Assembly (NCBI RefSeq): GCF_019218295.1
Contig: NZ_JAHUZF010000006.1
Location: forward strand, 930,001 to 994,000
Direction of reading: 5' to 3'
Source of the DNA: Maritimibacter sp. DP1N21-5
GTDB lineage: Bacteria; Pseudomonadota; Alphaproteobacteria; Rhodobacterales; Rhodobacteraceae
DNA length: 64,000 nt
The translations under genes and the position numbers were made by a program. Positions 47,196 through 60,795 of the stretch are shown piece by piece (position 1 is the stretch's first letter; each line of letters starts with the position of its first letter). Under the pieces are notes generated by a model. The model saw only the letters and a program-made list of their open reading frames with translations, was not told where the DNA came from and did no database searches.

Positions 47196-48344
47196 CTAGC
47201 GGCGGCCGGCCCAGATCCAGCCGCCGCCAAGCACCCGGCTGCCCTCGTTGGCATAGAAGACGCAGGCCTGTCCCGGGCTCACGCCTTCCTCGGGGGTGAT
47301 AAGCTCGACCTCGGCTTCGGTGTCGGACAGCGGTCGGATGATCGCTTCACGCGGCGGGCGCGTCGAGCGCACCTTGACCGATACGTGCCATTCGGACTGC
47401 GACGTGAAGGGCGCATCGCCCAGCCAGTTGATTTCGCGCACGGGAACGGTCCTCGTGGCGAGCATTTCCTTGGGTCCCACGATCACGCGGCGCGCATCGA
47501 CGTCGAGCTTCACGACGTAAAGCGGATCGGCGAGCCCGCCAATGCCAAGCCCGCGCCTTTGCCCGATCGTGTAATGAATGACGCCCTCATGCTGACCCAG
47601 CACGCGCCCGTCGGTGTGCACGATCTCGCCCGGTTCCGCGGCACCGGGGCGGAGTTTCTCGATCACCCCGGCATAGTTGCCGTCGGGCACGAAGCAGATG
47701 TCCTGACTGTCGGGCTTGTCCGCGACCATGAGCCCGAACTCCCGCGCGAGCGCACGCGTTTCGTCCTTGGTCGCAAGATGGCCCAGCGGGAAGCGCAGGA
47801 AGCCGAGTTGTTCCGGCGTTGTCGAAAACAGGAAATAACTCTGGTCGCGCGCGGGATCGGCGGCGCGGTGCAACTCGGGTCCGGTCGCGCCCTCGAAGCG
47901 CTGGATGTAGTGACCCGTCGCCATGCAGTCGGCATCAAGGTCACGCGCGGTGGCGAGCAGGTCCTTGAACTTCACCCGTTCATTGCAGCGGATGCAGGGA
48001 ACCGGGGTCGCACCGCCGAGGTAGCTGTCGGCAAACTCCTCGATCACCGCTTCGCGAAAGATGTTCTCATAATCGAGCACGTAATGCGGGAAACCCATCT
48101 CGTCGGCCACGCGGCGCGCGTCGTGAATGTCGATGCCCGCGCAACAGGCGCCCTTCTTGGCCAGTGCCGCACCGTGGTCATAGAGCTGGAGCGTGACGCC
48201 GATGACGTCGTAGCCTTCGGATTTGAGCTTCGCCGCCACGACGGACGAGTCGACGCCGCCCGACATCGCCACGACGACGCGCGTGTCCTCGGGGCGCTTC
48301 GCAAAGCCCAGTGAATTGACGGTCATCTTGCTGTCCAACGCCAT
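47196..48344 (-). CDS. mnmA: tRNA 2-thiouridine(34) synthase MnmA
   Basis: A 382-residue enzyme that thiolates U34 of Lys, Glu and Gln tRNAs. The ATP PP-loop is SGGVDSS (residues 28-34). The nucleophilic Cys117 (PCIRCN) and the catalytic Cys361 (GQACVFY) are both present. The N-terminal 20 residues precede the usual family start. AGGAG precedes the ATG, and a well-formed promoter lies just upstream. Confidence 0.97.
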   Translation of the reverse strand: MALDSKMTVNSLGFAKRPEDTRVVVAMSGGVDSSVVAAKLKSEGYDVIGVTLQLYDHGAALAKKGACCAGIDIHDARRVADEMGFPHYVLDYENIFREAVIEEFADSYLGGATPVPCIRCNERVKFKDLLATARDLDADCMATGHYIQRFEGATGPELHRAADPARDQSYFLFSTTPEQLGFLRFPLGHLATKDETRALAREFGLMVADKPDSQDICFVPDGNYAGVIEKLRPGAAEPGEIVHTDGRVLGQHEGVIHYTIGQRRGLGIGGLADPLYVVKLDVDARRVIVGPKEMLATRTVPVREINWLGDAPFTSQSEWHVSVKVRSTRPPREAIIRPLSDTEAEVELITPEEGVSPGQACVFYANEGSRVLGGGWIWAGRR

Positions 48345-48368
48345 GGTCGTGCTCCTGAAGAGCTAGGG

Positions 48369-48396
48369 AATATAGGAAAATTGCAGATATCTGCAA
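48369..48396 (-). promoter_or_regulatory. mnmA promoter containing a perfect 16-bp palindrome
   Basis: Minus strand: -35 TTGCAG (48396-48391), 16-bp spacer, -10 TATATT (48374-48369), 5 of 6 matches to TATAAT. The palindrome TTGCAGATATCTGCAA (48381-48396) covers the -35 and the first 10 bases of the spacer, the classic place for a repressor. The binding protein is unknown. Confidence 0.6.
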
Positions 48397-48464
48397 GGCC
48401 GGGGTTCACCCATCCTTAAATCCCTTGGGCGAAGAAGATGCCACCTTTGACCGAGGGACGAATG

Positions 48465-48743
48465 ATGTATCTGAAAAAAGTGGACGGCCCCCGTGCTGTG
48501 AAGTTGCCGGACGGGACGCATATGACCCGCGCCGACCTGCCGCCTGCGACCACGAAACGCTGGGTGGCCTCCCGCAAGGCCGCTGTTGTTCGCGCGGTGA
48601 AATACGGGTTGATCACGCTGCCGGAGGCTCTGACGACCTTCGGCCTGTCCGAAGAGGAACTGGCCGAATGGTCCCATGCGGTCGAGGAGCATGGCGAGGC
48701 GGCCCTGAAGGCCACCGCCTTGCAGAAATATAGACAACCATAG
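48465..48743 (+). CDS. sciP: CtrA inhibitor SciP (DUF1153)
   Basis: A 92-residue helix-turn-helix protein of the DUF1153/SciP family. MYLKKVDGPRAVKLPDG, then RWVASRKAAVVRAVKYGL and LSEEELAEW, ending in TALQKYRQP, match Caulobacter SciP, which binds CtrA-promoter complexes and blocks transcription. GAGGG lies 7 bases before the ATG at 48465. It sits directly upstream of ctrA, so regulator and antagonist are linked here. Confidence 0.93.
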   Translation: MYLKKVDGPRAVKLPDGTHMTRADLPPATTKRWVASRKAAVVRAVKYGLITLPEALTTFGLSEEELAEWSHAVEEHGEAALKATALQKYRQP

Positions 48744-48770
48744 GTAGAAAACCCTATAGCGGTCTGAATA

Positions 48771-48786
48771 GTAACCGAACATTAAC
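48771..48786 (+). promoter_or_regulatory. Candidate CtrA-binding site upstream of ctrA
   Basis: GTAAC-N5-ATTAAC, that is GTAA-N7-TTAA, is one base off the TTAA-N7-TTAA CtrA motif. It lies 56-71 bases before the ctrA start, suggesting autoregulation. Confidence 0.5.
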
Positions 48787-48841
48787 TAATTGCCCCGAAA
48801 GTGTTGACGAACAGAACGGGAACTATTCAGGAGATTGACCT

Positions 48842-49555
48842 TTGCGTATCCTGCTTGTCGAAGACGATCCGACGACCTCGCGGTCGATCGAGCTCATGCT
48901 CACCCATGCGAACCTGAACGTCTATTCCACCGATCTCGGGGAAGAGGGCATCGACCTCGCGAAGCTCTATGACTACGATCTGATCCTTCTCGATCTCAAT
49001 CTGCCGGACATGACCGGGCACGAGGTCCTGCGCCAGCTCCGGATGGCCCGGATCGCGACACCGATCCTGATCCTGTCGGGCGCGGACGACCCGGAGAACA
49101 AGCTCAAGGGCTTCGGCTTCGGTGCGGACGACTACATGACGAAGCCCTTCCACCGCGACGAGCTCGTGGCGCGGATCCATGCGATCATCCGCCGCTCCAA
49201 GGGGCATTCCCAGTCGATCATCCAGACCGGACGCGTCTCGGTGAACCTCGATGCCAAGTCGGTCGATGTCGGGGGCAAGCCCGTGCATCTGACCGGCAAG
49301 GAATACCAGATCCTGGAACTGCTCTCGCTGCGCAAGGGCACCACGCTCACGAAGGAGATGTTTCTCAACCATCTCTACGGCGGGATGGACGAGCCGGAGC
49401 TGAAGATCATCGACGTGTTCATCTGCAAGCTGCGCAAGAAGCTCGCCGAAGCCACCGACGGCGACAACTATATCGAAACCGTCTGGGGCCGGGGCTACGT
49501 GCTGCGCGATCCCGCACCCTCGGTGATGGACAGCCAGATCGCGCTCGGGGCCTGA
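48842..49555 (+). CDS. ctrA: Cell-cycle response regulator CtrA
   Basis: A 237-residue OmpR-family regulator. The receiver domain has the acidic pocket EDD at residues 7-9 and phospho-acceptor Asp51 ([15 protein letters not shown]), conserved Lys in [10 protein letters not shown]; the DNA-binding domain has [13 protein letters not shown] and a winged helix ending [11 protein letters not shown]. In Rhodobacterales CtrA controls motility, gene-transfer agents and competence-like traits rather than being essential. The start is TTG with AGGAG 9 bases before it. Confidence 0.96.
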   Translation: MRILLVEDDPTTSRSIELMLTHANLNVYSTDLGEEGIDLAKLYDYDLILLDLNLPDMTGHEVLRQLRMARIATPILILSGADDPENKLKGFGFGADDYMTKPFHRDELVARIHAIIRRSKGHSQSIIQTGRVSVNLDAKSVDVGGKPVHLTGKEYQILELLSLRKGTTLTKEMFLNHLYGGMDEPELKIIDVFICKLRKKLAEATDGDNYIETVWGRGYVLRDPAPSVMDSQIALGA

Positions 49556-49625
49556 TCCCTGCGGGCCATTCCTGCGTGGTAACCCCCGCATGAGAGGTAT
49601 GGACCCGCTCCACCCTGACGCCTAG

Positions 49626-53872
<4,247 letters not shown>

Positions 53873-53910
53873 GGGAGTCCTTGGCGAAATTTCGCAGAAA
53901 GTTCGCATTT

Positions 53911-53925
53911 GTTCTCAAAAAGTTC
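53911..53925 (+). promoter_or_regulatory. LexA (SOS) box
   Basis: GTTC-TCAAAAA-GTTC is a perfect alphaproteobacterial LexA site (GTTC-N7-GTTC). A third GTTC lies at 53901, ten bases before. The only downstream gene is the 40-residue protein at 54004; TTTACA directly after the box could be its -35. Confidence 0.7.
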
Positions 53926-54003
53926 TTTACAGCGCGGGGCTCGTTGTGAGAACAAAGCGTTAACAAAGAACAAACGCAGCACATTGAGAACAGGAGCGCC
54001 TCG

Positions 54004-54126
54004 ATGATCAAGGATATCCAAGCCGTATTCGCCCGGTCCCGCGCCACGATCTGGCAGGACCTTGCCGGCGGCGCCGCTCTCATGATCGGCCTCATGGCTG
54101 CGCTTCATCTTCCAGGAGTCCTCTGA
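54004..54126 (+). CDS. 40-residue membrane protein under LexA control
   Basis: 40 codons starting MIKDIQAVFARSRATIWQDL and ending LHLPGVL. An amphipathic basic N-terminus is followed by one transmembrane helix (about residues 21-39). AGGAG lies 7 bases before the ATG. It has its own LexA box 79 bases upstream and its own terminator downstream, so it forms a separate unit between recG and the NifU-like gene. Too short for routine gene calling. By size and topology it resembles small SOS-induced division inhibitors such as Caulobacter SidA, but I see no sequence match; the function is inference. Confidence 0.7.
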   Translation: MIKDIQAVFARSRATIWQDLAGGAALMIGLMAALHLPGVL

Positions 54127-54261
54127 CCCCACACGAGTTTCTGCCTGCGGATCAGGGTCCCGGCATCTGTCCCCAACTCGATGCCGACGTTTACCCAAGC
54201 GTCACCTGTCCTGCCCGGAGTTCTGCCTCTTTCCCCGGGTCCGACCCAACCGCATACCTTC

Positions 54262-54295
54262 CGCCGCCTCCCATGGAGTGCGGCGGTTTTTTTTG
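54262..54295 (+). terminator. Strong intrinsic terminator of the small SOS-type gene
   Basis: CCGCCGC/GCGGCGG outer stem (54262-54268 with 54281-54287), an inner CTCC/GGAG extension, then eight T. It lies 135 bases after the small gene and on its strand. Confidence 0.92.
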
Positions 54296-54312
54296 TTCAG
54301 CAGGGGGCGGGG

Positions 54313-54756
54313 TCAGGCGGCCGCCTGTGCCTCGTCCATGGCGGCGAGGGTGGCTTCCCAGGCGAGCAGGATCGAGGGGTGCCGGTTCTTGAAGTCGCGC
54401 GCCGGGCGCAGTACCTCGAGGTCCTCGAAGGGCGCGGGCGGGGTCGGCCCGTCCTCGCGCAGCATCTTGATGAGCGCGTCGCGCGCGGCCTCGACGGTGG
54501 CGCGGTCCTGCCCGATCACATGCGCGCCCAGGATCGAGGAGGACGCCTGACCCAGGGCGCAGGCCTTCACGTTCTGGGCGAAGTCGGCGACCTTGCCATC
54601 CCGCACGACGACCTGCGCGGTGACAGTCGATCCACAGAGGGGCGAGCGCTGCTTGGACATGCCTTCGGGCGCATCGAGGCTGCCCAGATGCGGAATATCG
54701 GCGGCCAGCGCCAGAATGCGTTTGGAGTAGAGCTTGATCAGGTCGCTGTCGCTCAT
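54313..54756 (-). CDS. NifU-like iron-sulfur scaffold protein
   Basis: A 147-residue protein with the NifU_N fold: Cys in RSPLCGSTV, the conserved [16 protein letters not shown] segment and a helical C-terminus. The third scaffold Cys is not evident in its usual place, so it may be a SUF-type U-like protein of altered function. GGAGGGAAAGTG precedes the ATG at 54756. It is divergent from hisI. Confidence 0.82.
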   Translation of the reverse strand: MSDSDLIKLYSKRILALAADIPHLGSLDAPEGMSKQRSPLCGSTVTAQVVVRDGKVADFAQNVKACALGQASSSILGAHVIGQDRATVEAARDALIKMLREDGPTPPAPFEDLEVLRPARDFKNRHPSILLAWEATLAAMDEAQAAA

Positions 54757-54820
54757 CACTTTCCCTCCGGTAGTCTTCCCCCTAGATAGGACGGAAATCT
54801 TGCTTTGGGAAGGAAGTGCC

Positions 54821-55180
54821 ATGTCATTCGATGTCACGACTTTGGTCTACGACGACAAGGGGCTTGTCCCCTGCATCGCGCAGGCGGCGGGCACGGGCGA
54901 GGTTCTCATGATGGCCTGGATGAATGCCGAAGCGGTGGAGAAGACGCTCGAGACGAGACGTGTGACCTATTGGAGCCGCTCGCGGCAGGCCTTCTGGGTC
55001 AAGGGCGAGACATCGGGTCACACGCAGAGGCTGGTGGAGTTGCGGGTGGACTGCGACCGGGATTGCCTGCTGGCAATCGTGGAGCAGGAGGGGCCGGCCT
55101 GTCACACCAACCGGCGGTCGTGTTTCTACACGGGCGTGGAGACGGGCGAAGAGGTGGAACTGTCCCGGCCCATGGTCTGA
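54821..55180 (+). CDS. hisI: Phosphoribosyl-AMP cyclohydrolase
   Basis: A 119-residue stand-alone HisI, which opens the purine ring in histidine synthesis. [18 protein letters not shown], the zinc and magnesium sites in VDCDRDCLL and [11 protein letters not shown] are intact. No HisE domain is fused. GGAAGGAAGTG is before the ATG. A dispersed hairpin repeat follows. Confidence 0.97.
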   Translation: MSFDVTTLVYDDKGLVPCIAQAAGTGEVLMMAWMNAEAVEKTLETRRVTYWSRSRQAFWVKGETSGHTQRLVELRVDCDRDCLLAIVEQEGPACHTNRRSCFYTGVETGEEVELSRPMV

Positions 55181-55213
55181 GGTTTCGCGCCGGGCTGCGC
55201 CCGCCACGACCCG

Positions 55214-55269
55214 CTGGGGGAGGCCAGCCTCCCCCAGACCCTCTCCGGGATATTTATGAACCAGAGAAG
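55214..55269 (+). repeat. Dispersed hairpin repeat, copy B
   Basis: An 11-bp perfect stem (55214-55224 with 55227-55237, 2-base loop) followed by ACCCTCTCCGGGA, TATTTATGAAC, CAGAGAAG. It parallels copy A at 2462-2515 in both the stem and the downstream tail. It ends the hisI gap and meets the convergent gluQRS gene. Confidence 0.65.
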
Positions 55270-55281
55270 AGGGGACCCGGC

Positions 55282-56100
55282 CTAGACTCCGATGAGGCTC
55301 CAGATGTCGTCGGGTGTGAGACCTTCTTCGCGGTAACTCGCGATGGCGCGGCTCTTGTCGATCTTGGCAAGGCGTTGGCCCCGGGGATCGCGCACGAGGT
55401 CGTGGTGGTGATACATGGGGGTCGGCCACCCCATGACGGCTTGCAGAACGACATGCAGGAACGTCGCGTGCCAGAGGTCGGCACCGCGGATGACATGGGT
55501 CACGCCCTGCGCCGCATCGTCATGGGGGCAGGCGAGGTGATAAGCCGGATCACCGGTCTTGCGCCAGAGTACGGGGTCGCCGATGTGGGTGAGAAGGTCG
55601 GCGGGGCCGGGCCGGTGGTCGCCCGCGAAGAGCGGGCCGGTTTCGGTGAAGGCGAGCGGTCCGATCCCCGACAGCGCCGCGGCGAGGTCAAGACGCACCG
55701 CATCGCGGGGGCCCCGGTCGGACATGGGCCGCGCGCGGCAAGTGCCGGGATAGACGTAGCCGTCCCAGCCGATGGCAGGAGCATGGGCGGCGATGTCTGT
55801 CCGTGTGCAGGAACAGGGATAGACGAGGCCTCTTTCGTCCAGCGCCGCCAGCGTGGCGCGGTAGGCGTCGAGGTTGGTGGATTGCCTGAGAACCGGCTCC
55901 AGCCAGTCGAACCCGAGCCAATGCAAGTCGTCGCGGATCGCCTGGTCATAGACTGGCCGACAGCGTTCGCTGTCCACGTCCTCGATCCTGAGAAGCACCG
56001 TGCCGCCGGCCCCACGGGCCAGTCGCCAGACCTCAAGGGCCGAAAACGCGTGGCCCAGATGCAGGAGGCCGGTGGGGGATGGGGCGAAACGGGTGATCAT
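55282..56100 (-). CDS. gluQ: Glutamyl-queuosine tRNA(Asp) synthetase
   Basis: A 272-residue truncated class-I synthetase lacking the anticodon domain. TRFAPSPTGLLHLGH contains the HIGH-like motif and LAKIDKSR the KMSKS-like motif; YPCSCTRTD is part of the zinc site. It glutamylates queuosine in tRNA(Asp), the product of the pathway in which QueA works. The ATG at 56100 is used; a TTG two codons earlier is possible. Downstream of trmFO and the Pmp3-like gene in the same direction. Confidence 0.93.
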   Translation of the reverse strand: MITRFAPSPTGLLHLGHAFSALEVWRLARGAGGTVLLRIEDVDSERCRPVYDQAIRDDLHWLGFDWLEPVLRQSTNLDAYRATLAALDERGLVYPCSCTRTDIAAHAPAIGWDGYVYPGTCRARPMSDRGPRDAVRLDLAAALSGIGPLAFTETGPLFAGDHRPGPADLLTHIGDPVLWRKTGDPAYHLACPHDDAAQGVTHVIRGADLWHATFLHVVLQAVMGWPTPMYHHHDLVRDPRGQRLAKIDKSRAIASYREEGLTPDDIWSLIGV

Positions 56101-56151
56101 GCGCAAGCTATGCGAAATCGCTCGCGCAAGGTCCAGACGCCGCGCGGCGGC

Positions 56152-56361
56152 TCAGGCGTCGGGATCGTAGCGCCGCATCCGACGATCTTCCCGTGACTGG
56201 AAGATGATGATCCAGGCAAGGATGATGAACATCGGGTGCGTGAGCCCGCCCGAGAAGATGAGCGCAGGGACCCAGATCAGGAACACGATGATCGCGAGGA
56301 TCGGGCGCCCCGTGAGGAGGATCGAAACAGGCGGCAGCAGGAGAGCGAGGATGTAATTCAT
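56152..56361 (-). CDS. Small Pmp3/YqaE-like membrane protein
   Basis: A 69-residue protein with two transmembrane helices: [19 protein letters not shown] and [15 protein letters not shown], then a basic tail ([13 protein letters not shown]). The LLPP in the first helix and overall layout resemble the Pmp3/YqaE family, which responds to ionic stress in other organisms. Its ATG overlaps the trmFO stop by 4 bases. Confidence 0.75.
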   Translation of the reverse strand: MNYILALLLPPVSILLTGRPILAIIVFLIWVPALIFSGGLTHPMFIILAWIIIFQSREDRRMRRYDPDA

Positions 56362-57713
56362 GCGACGACAACGCGCGAGGCTTCAAGCCAGTTCCGCCAG
56401 TCCGCCTTGGCCCGGTCCGTATAGGCCTGGTAGCGATCCTTGCGGCCCCGACGACCACCCTTGAGCCCCTCGACGGGCGGGAAGAGACCGAAGTTCACGT
56501 TCATGGGCTGGAAGGTCTTGGCATCGGCCCCGCCGGTGATGTGGGTGACGAGCGCCCCCATGGCCGTGGTCTGCGGCGCGGGAGGCAGGCTCTCGCCGGT
56601 CAGCTCGGCAACGGCGAAGCGCGCGGCGAGAAGCCCCATCGCCGCGCTTTCGACGTAACCTTCAACCCCGGTGACCTGCCCCGCGAAACGGATGTTGGGC
56701 CGCTGGCGCAGGCGCATTTCATTGTCCAGAAGCGTGGGCGAGTTCATGAAGGTATTGCGATGGATGCCACCCAGCCGCGCGAAGCTGGCGTTCTCCAGCC
56801 CGGGGATCATCTTGAACACCTCGGTCTGCGCGCCGTATTTCATCTTGGTCTGGAAGCCGACGATGTTGAAGAGCGTGCCGAGCGCATTGTCGCGGCGCAG
56901 CTGCACCACGGCATAGGGCTTGTGTTCCGGATCATGGGCATTGGTGAGACCGATGGGTTTCATCGGCCCGAAGCGGAGGGTTTCGCGGCCGCGTTCCGCC
57001 ATGACCTCGATCGGAAGGCAGCCGTCGAAATATCCCGCCGTCTCGCCCTCATGAAACTCGGTCTTGTCGGCAGCCAGTAGCGCGTCGATGAAGGCCTCGT
57101 ATTGGTCTTTCGTCATCGGGCAGTTGAGATAGGCTTTCTGCTCTTCTTCCGTCTCGCCCTTGTCATAACGCGACTGCGCCCAGACCACGTCCATGTCGAT
57201 CGACTCGGCATAGACGATGGGGGCGATGGCATCGAAAAAGGCGAGCCGGTCGGCGCCGGACATCTCCTGGATCGCCTGACCGAGCGCGGGCGAGGTAAGT
57301 GGACCCGTAGCGAAGAGCCAGTGGCCCTCAGCGGGCAGCGTCGTCACTTCTTCATCCACGACCGTCACGTTGGGCAGGGCGCGCAGCGTATCGGTCACGG
57401 TCTGTGAGAAGGGTTCGCGGTCAACGGCGAGGGCTCCACCGGCGGGCAGGCGGTGCTTGTCCGCCGTGGCCATGATGAGCGAGTTCGCGGCGCGCATTTC
57501 CCAATGGAGGAGGCCGACGGCGTTCTGTTCGTCGTCGTCCGAGCGGAAGGAGTTGGAACAGACCATCTCGGCCAGCTTGCCGGTCTGATGCGCGAAGGTT
57601 TCGACCTTGGGGCGCATTTCGTGGATCACCACGTCGAGCCCGGCATTCGCGGCCTGCCAGGCGGCCTCGGACCCGGCCATGCCACCGCCGACGATATGTA
57701 ATGTCTTATCCAT
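56358..57713 (-). CDS. trmFO: Methylenetetrahydrofolate-tRNA (uracil-5-)-methyltransferase TrmFO
   Basis: A 451-residue FAD enzyme that makes m5U54 in the T-loop using methylenetetrahydrofolate. The FAD dinucleotide fold is [23 protein letters not shown] holds a catalytic Cys and [15 protein letters not shown] contains a second. It starts a three-gene unit with the Pmp3-like and gluQRS genes, separated from gyrA by a 299-bp gap. Confidence 0.97.
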   Translation of the reverse strand: MDKTLHIVGGGMAGSEAAWQAANAGLDVVIHEMRPKVETFAHQTGKLAEMVCSNSFRSDDDEQNAVGLLHWEMRAANSLIMATADKHRLPAGGALAVDREPFSQTVTDTLRALPNVTVVDEEVTTLPAEGHWLFATGPLTSPALGQAIQEMSGADRLAFFDAIAPIVYAESIDMDVVWAQSRYDKGETEEEQKAYLNCPMTKDQYEAFIDALLAADKTEFHEGETAGYFDGCLPIEVMAERGRETLRFGPMKPIGLTNAHDPEHKPYAVVQLRRDNALGTLFNIVGFQTKMKYGAQTEVFKMIPGLENASFARLGGIHRNTFMNSPTLLDNEMRLRQRPNIRFAGQVTGVEGYVESAAMGLLAARFAVAELTGESLPPAPQTTAMGALVTHITGGADAKTFQPMNVNFGLFPPVEGLKGGRRGRKDRYQAYTDRAKADWRNWLEASRVVVA

Positions 57714-57763
57714 AGGCGGGAGATAGGCGGTCGCGGGTCAAAAGGAAAGCGGGGGCGCCAAAG

Positions 57764-57789
57764 AAAAGGCCCGCTCGGAAGAGCGGGCC
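57764..57789 (-). terminator. Orphan minus-strand terminator
   Basis: GGCCCGCTC-GGAA-GAGCGGGCC is a perfect 9-bp stem (57768-57776 with 57781-57789). On the minus strand it runs into TTTTCTTT. No gene precedes it after the gyrA terminator. Confidence 0.75.
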
Positions 57790-57950
57790 AGTTGCACCCT
57801 TAGCAAGGCATTCCAGTCAGGCGGAATTGGTCAGATCTCGTCTCATGCGGGTGAGGGGGCGCGGTGTGCCGGGCCGCCCTCGTTGGGTTGAGATTGTTAT
57901 GGCTGGCAATTCGGGCGGGATTGCGAAACGGGCGCGGTGATTGTTGGGAA

Positions 57951-57982
57951 TGAAAAAGAAATCCCGGCGCGGGGCCGGGATT
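57951..57982 (-). terminator. Intrinsic terminator of gyrA
   Basis: AATCCCGGC/GCCGGGATT, a perfect 9-bp stem (57960-57968 with 57974-57982), followed on the minus strand by TTCTTTTTCA. It lies 30 bases after the gyrA stop. Confidence 0.88.
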
Positions 57983-58012
57983 GTCTGATTTTGCGAAACG
58001 ATTTCGGAACGT

Positions 58013-60778
58013 CTATTCTTCCGCGGCTTCCGCCGCTTCCACGACGTCGTCGGCCTCTTCGCTGGCTTCGGCGATCCAGGCCACCGAGACGACGCGTTCG
58101 CCCTTGCCGGTGTTGAAGACCTTGACCCCGCCGGCGCCGCGCGAGCGGAAGGAAATGCCATTGACCGGGCAGCGGATCGACTGGCCCTTAGAGGTCGCGA
58201 GCATGACCTGATCGTCCATCCCGACCGGGAAGCAGGCGACGAGGTCGCCCCCCGGCATCGCCTTGGTGAAGGCCGTCACGCCCTGACCGCCGCGACCCCG
58301 GACCGGGTAGTCGTGCGAAGAGGAAAGCTTGCCCAGACCCCGTTCGGTGATGGTGAGGATCAGTTCCTCGGCGGCCTGCATGGCGTCGAACCGGTCTTGC
58401 GTGATCGCGCCTTCGACCTGTTCTTCTTCGTCGTCCGTGCTCTCCGTGTCGTCCACGCCGGCCATCTGGCGGCGCATCTTGAGATAGGCGGTCCGTTCTT
58501 CCGAGGTGGCGTCGAAATGGCGGATCACCGACATCGACACGACCTCGTCGTCCTTGCCCAGAAGCCGGATGCCGCGCACGCCGGTCGAGGCACGGGAGTT
58601 GAACACGCGCACGTCGGTGACCGGGAAACGGATCGCGCGACCCTTGTTCGTGACGAGCATGACATCGTCGCCCTCGTCACAGATCCGCGCGTTGATGAGA
58701 CGGGTGTTCTCGTCCTCGCCCTCGAACTTCATTGCGATCTTGCCGTTCGCCTTGACGTTGGTGAAGTCAGACAGGCGGTTGCGGCGAACCGAGCCTTTCG
58801 AGGTCGCGAAGACGATCTGGAGATCGTCCCAGTCGAGCTCGTCCCGGTCGATGGGCAGGATCGACGAGATGCCGACACCGGTAGGGATCGGCAGGATATT
58901 CACGAGCGGCTTGCCCTTGGCCGTGCGCCCGCCCAGCGGCAGGCGCCAGGTCTTGAGCTTGTAGGCCATGCCGTCCGTCGTGAAGATCAAAAGCTGGGTA
59001 TGGGTGTTGGCCACGAAGAGCGTGGTCACCACGTCCTCATCCTTGGTCGCCATGCCCGAAAGCCCCTTGCCGCCGCGTTTCTGTTCGCGGAAGTCGATAA
59101 GCGGCGTGCGCTTGGCCCAGCCCGACTGGGTGATCGTGACGACCATATCCTCGCGTTCGATCAGGTCCTCGTCGTCCATGTCACCCGACCAGTCGACGAT
59201 CTCGGTGCGGCGCGGCACGGCGAATTCGTCCTTCACCGCCGTCAGCTCGTCCGAGATGATGCCCATGATCCGTTCGCGCGAGCGCAGGATTTCAAGGTAT
59301 TCCTTGATCTTGCCCGCCAGTTCGGCCAGCTCGTCAGTCACCTCCTTGACACCGATCTGGGTCAGGCGTTGCAGCCGCAGGTCGAGGATCGCACGGGCCT
59401 GCGTTTCCGACAGGTTGTAAGTGCCGTCGTCGTTCATCGTGTGGCTCGGGTCGTCCACGAGCCGGATGTAGTCGGCGATATCCTCGGCAGGCCAGCGCCG
59501 ATCCATCAGCTTGAACCGCGCTTCGGCGGCATCTGCAGAGGCGCGGATGGTCGCGACCACCTCGTCCACGTTCGACACGGCCACGGCCAGACCGCACAGG
59601 ATATGCGACCGGTCGCGCGCCTTGCGCAGCTCGAACGCCGTGCGCCGCGCGACGACTTCTTCCCGGAAGGTGATGAAGTGGCGCAGGAAATCCCGAAGCG
59701 TCAATTGTTCGGGCCGACCGCCGTTGAGGGCGAGCATGTTGCAGCCGAACGAGGTCTGAAGCTGCGTGAAGCGGTGAAGCTGGTTCAGAACCACCTCGGG
59801 TGTAGCGTCACGTTTCAGCTCGATGACGACACGCACGCCCAGGCGGTCGCTTTCATCCGCGATCGAGGAGATGCCTTCGAGTTTCTTGTCGCGCACAAGC
59901 TCTGCGATCTTTTCGATCATCAGCGCCTTGTTCACCTGGAACGGCACCTCGTCGACGACGATGGCGTAGCGTTCCTTGCGGATCTCCTCGACCCGGGTCT
60001 TGGCCCGCAGGATGACCGAACCACGGCCTTCGAGATAGGCCTTGCGCGCACCGGCGCGGCCAAGGATGACGCCGCCGGTGGGGAAATCGGGGGCCGGGAT
60101 GATCTCCATCAACCGCTCGTCCGAGATGTCGGGGTTCTCGATCATCGCGAGCGTGGCGTCGACGACTTCGCCCAGGTTGTGCGGCGGGATGTTCGTGGCC
60201 ATGCCGACCGCGATGCCGCCGGCCCCGTTGACGAGCATGTTGGGAAAACGCGCAGGGAGCACCACGGGCTCGCGTTGCTTGCCGTCGTAGTTGTCCTGAA
60301 AATCGACCGTATCCTTGTCGATATCCATGAGAAGCGCCTGCGCGGCCTTCTCCATGCGGACTTCGGTGTAACGGAAGGCGGCCGGTTTGTCGCCGTCCAT
60401 CGAGCCGAAGTTGCCCTGGCCGTCGAGAAGCGGCAGCGACATCGAAAAGTCCTGCGTCATCCGGGCGAGCGCGTCATAGATCGCGCTGTCGCCATGCGGG
60501 TGATACTGGCCCATCGTGTCGGCCACGGGGCGCGAGGATTTGCGGTAGGGCTTGTCGTGGGTGTTGCCCACCTCGTGCATCGCGAACAGGATCCGGCGGT
60601 GCACGGGCTTCAGCCCGTCACGCAGGTCCGGAATAGCCCGGCTCACGATCACGCTCATCGCGTAATCGAGATAAGAGGTGCGCATTTCCTCTTCGATGGT
60701 GATCGAGGGGCCAGCGAAGGTCGGCCGTTCGGGAGGCATATCGCCCCCGTTTTCAGGGGTATCCGGAGTATCGCTCAA
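58013..60778 (-). CDS. gyrA: DNA gyrase subunit A
   Basis: A 921-residue type-II topoisomerase subunit. [12 protein letters not shown] and the catalytic Tyr137 (FRYTEVRM) are intact; the quinolone region reads [10 protein letters not shown] with Ser98 and Asp102, the susceptible residues (E. coli 83 and 87). [10 protein letters not shown] is the GyrA box. The C-terminal barrel carries an acidic insert ([11 protein letters not shown]) common in alphaproteobacteria. The start is the TTG at 60778, the only start before an upstream stop; GGCGGA precedes it. Confidence 0.98.
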   Translation of the reverse strand: MSDTPDTPENGGDMPPERPTFAGPSITIEEEMRTSYLDYAMSVIVSRAIPDLRDGLKPVHRRILFAMHEVGNTHDKPYRKSSRPVADTMGQYHPHGDSAIYDALARMTQDFSMSLPLLDGQGNFGSMDGDKPAAFRYTEVRMEKAAQALLMDIDKDTVDFQDNYDGKQREPVVLPARFPNMLVNGAGGIAVGMATNIPPHNLGEVVDATLAMIENPDISDERLMEIIPAPDFPTGGVILGRAGARKAYLEGRGSVILRAKTRVEEIRKERYAIVVDEVPFQVNKALMIEKIAELVRDKKLEGISSIADESDRLGVRVVIELKRDATPEVVLNQLHRFTQLQTSFGCNMLALNGGRPEQLTLRDFLRHFITFREEVVARRTAFELRKARDRSHILCGLAVAVSNVDEVVATIRASADAAEARFKLMDRRWPAEDIADYIRLVDDPSHTMNDDGTYNLSETQARAILDLRLQRLTQIGVKEVTDELAELAGKIKEYLEILRSRERIMGIISDELTAVKDEFAVPRRTEIVDWSGDMDDEDLIEREDMVVTITQSGWAKRTPLIDFREQKRGGKGLSGMATKDEDVVTTLFVANTHTQLLIFTTDGMAYKLKTWRLPLGGRTAKGKPLVNILPIPTGVGISSILPIDRDELDWDDLQIVFATSKGSVRRNRLSDFTNVKANGKIAMKFEGEDENTRLINARICDEGDDVMLVTNKGRAIRFPVTDVRVFNSRASTGVRGIRLLGKDDEVVSMSVIRHFDATSEERTAYLKMRRQMAGVDDTESTDDEEEQVEGAITQDRFDAMQAAEELILTITERGLGKLSSSHDYPVRGRGGQGVTAFTKAMPGGDLVACFPVGMDDQVMLATSKGQSIRCPVNGISFRSRGAGGVKVFNTGKGERVVSVAWIAEASEEADDVVEAAEAAEE

Positions 60779-60795
60779 GGTGTCCGCCGTGCGTT

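Larger units (their letters stand above)
57714..58012. other. Gap between trmFO and gyrA: two terminators, possible small transcript
   Basis: The gap of 299 bp holds the gyrA terminator (57951-57982), a second minus-strand terminator (57764-57789) 160 bp further, and between them no convincing reading frame beyond 9 codons (an ATG near 57846). A second terminator with no gene in front suggests a small minus-strand RNA ending near 57764; no clear promoter is visible. Confidence 0.3.

Noticed and set aside
54181..54789. A plus-strand frame across the terminator and the NifU-like gene
   Set aside because: It reads through a strong terminator and antisense to a well-supported gene.
55181..55281. 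A tRNA- or riboswitch-like fold after hisI
   Set aside because: The structure is a single long hairpin that matches the dispersed repeat; no cloverleaf or known riboswitch elements.
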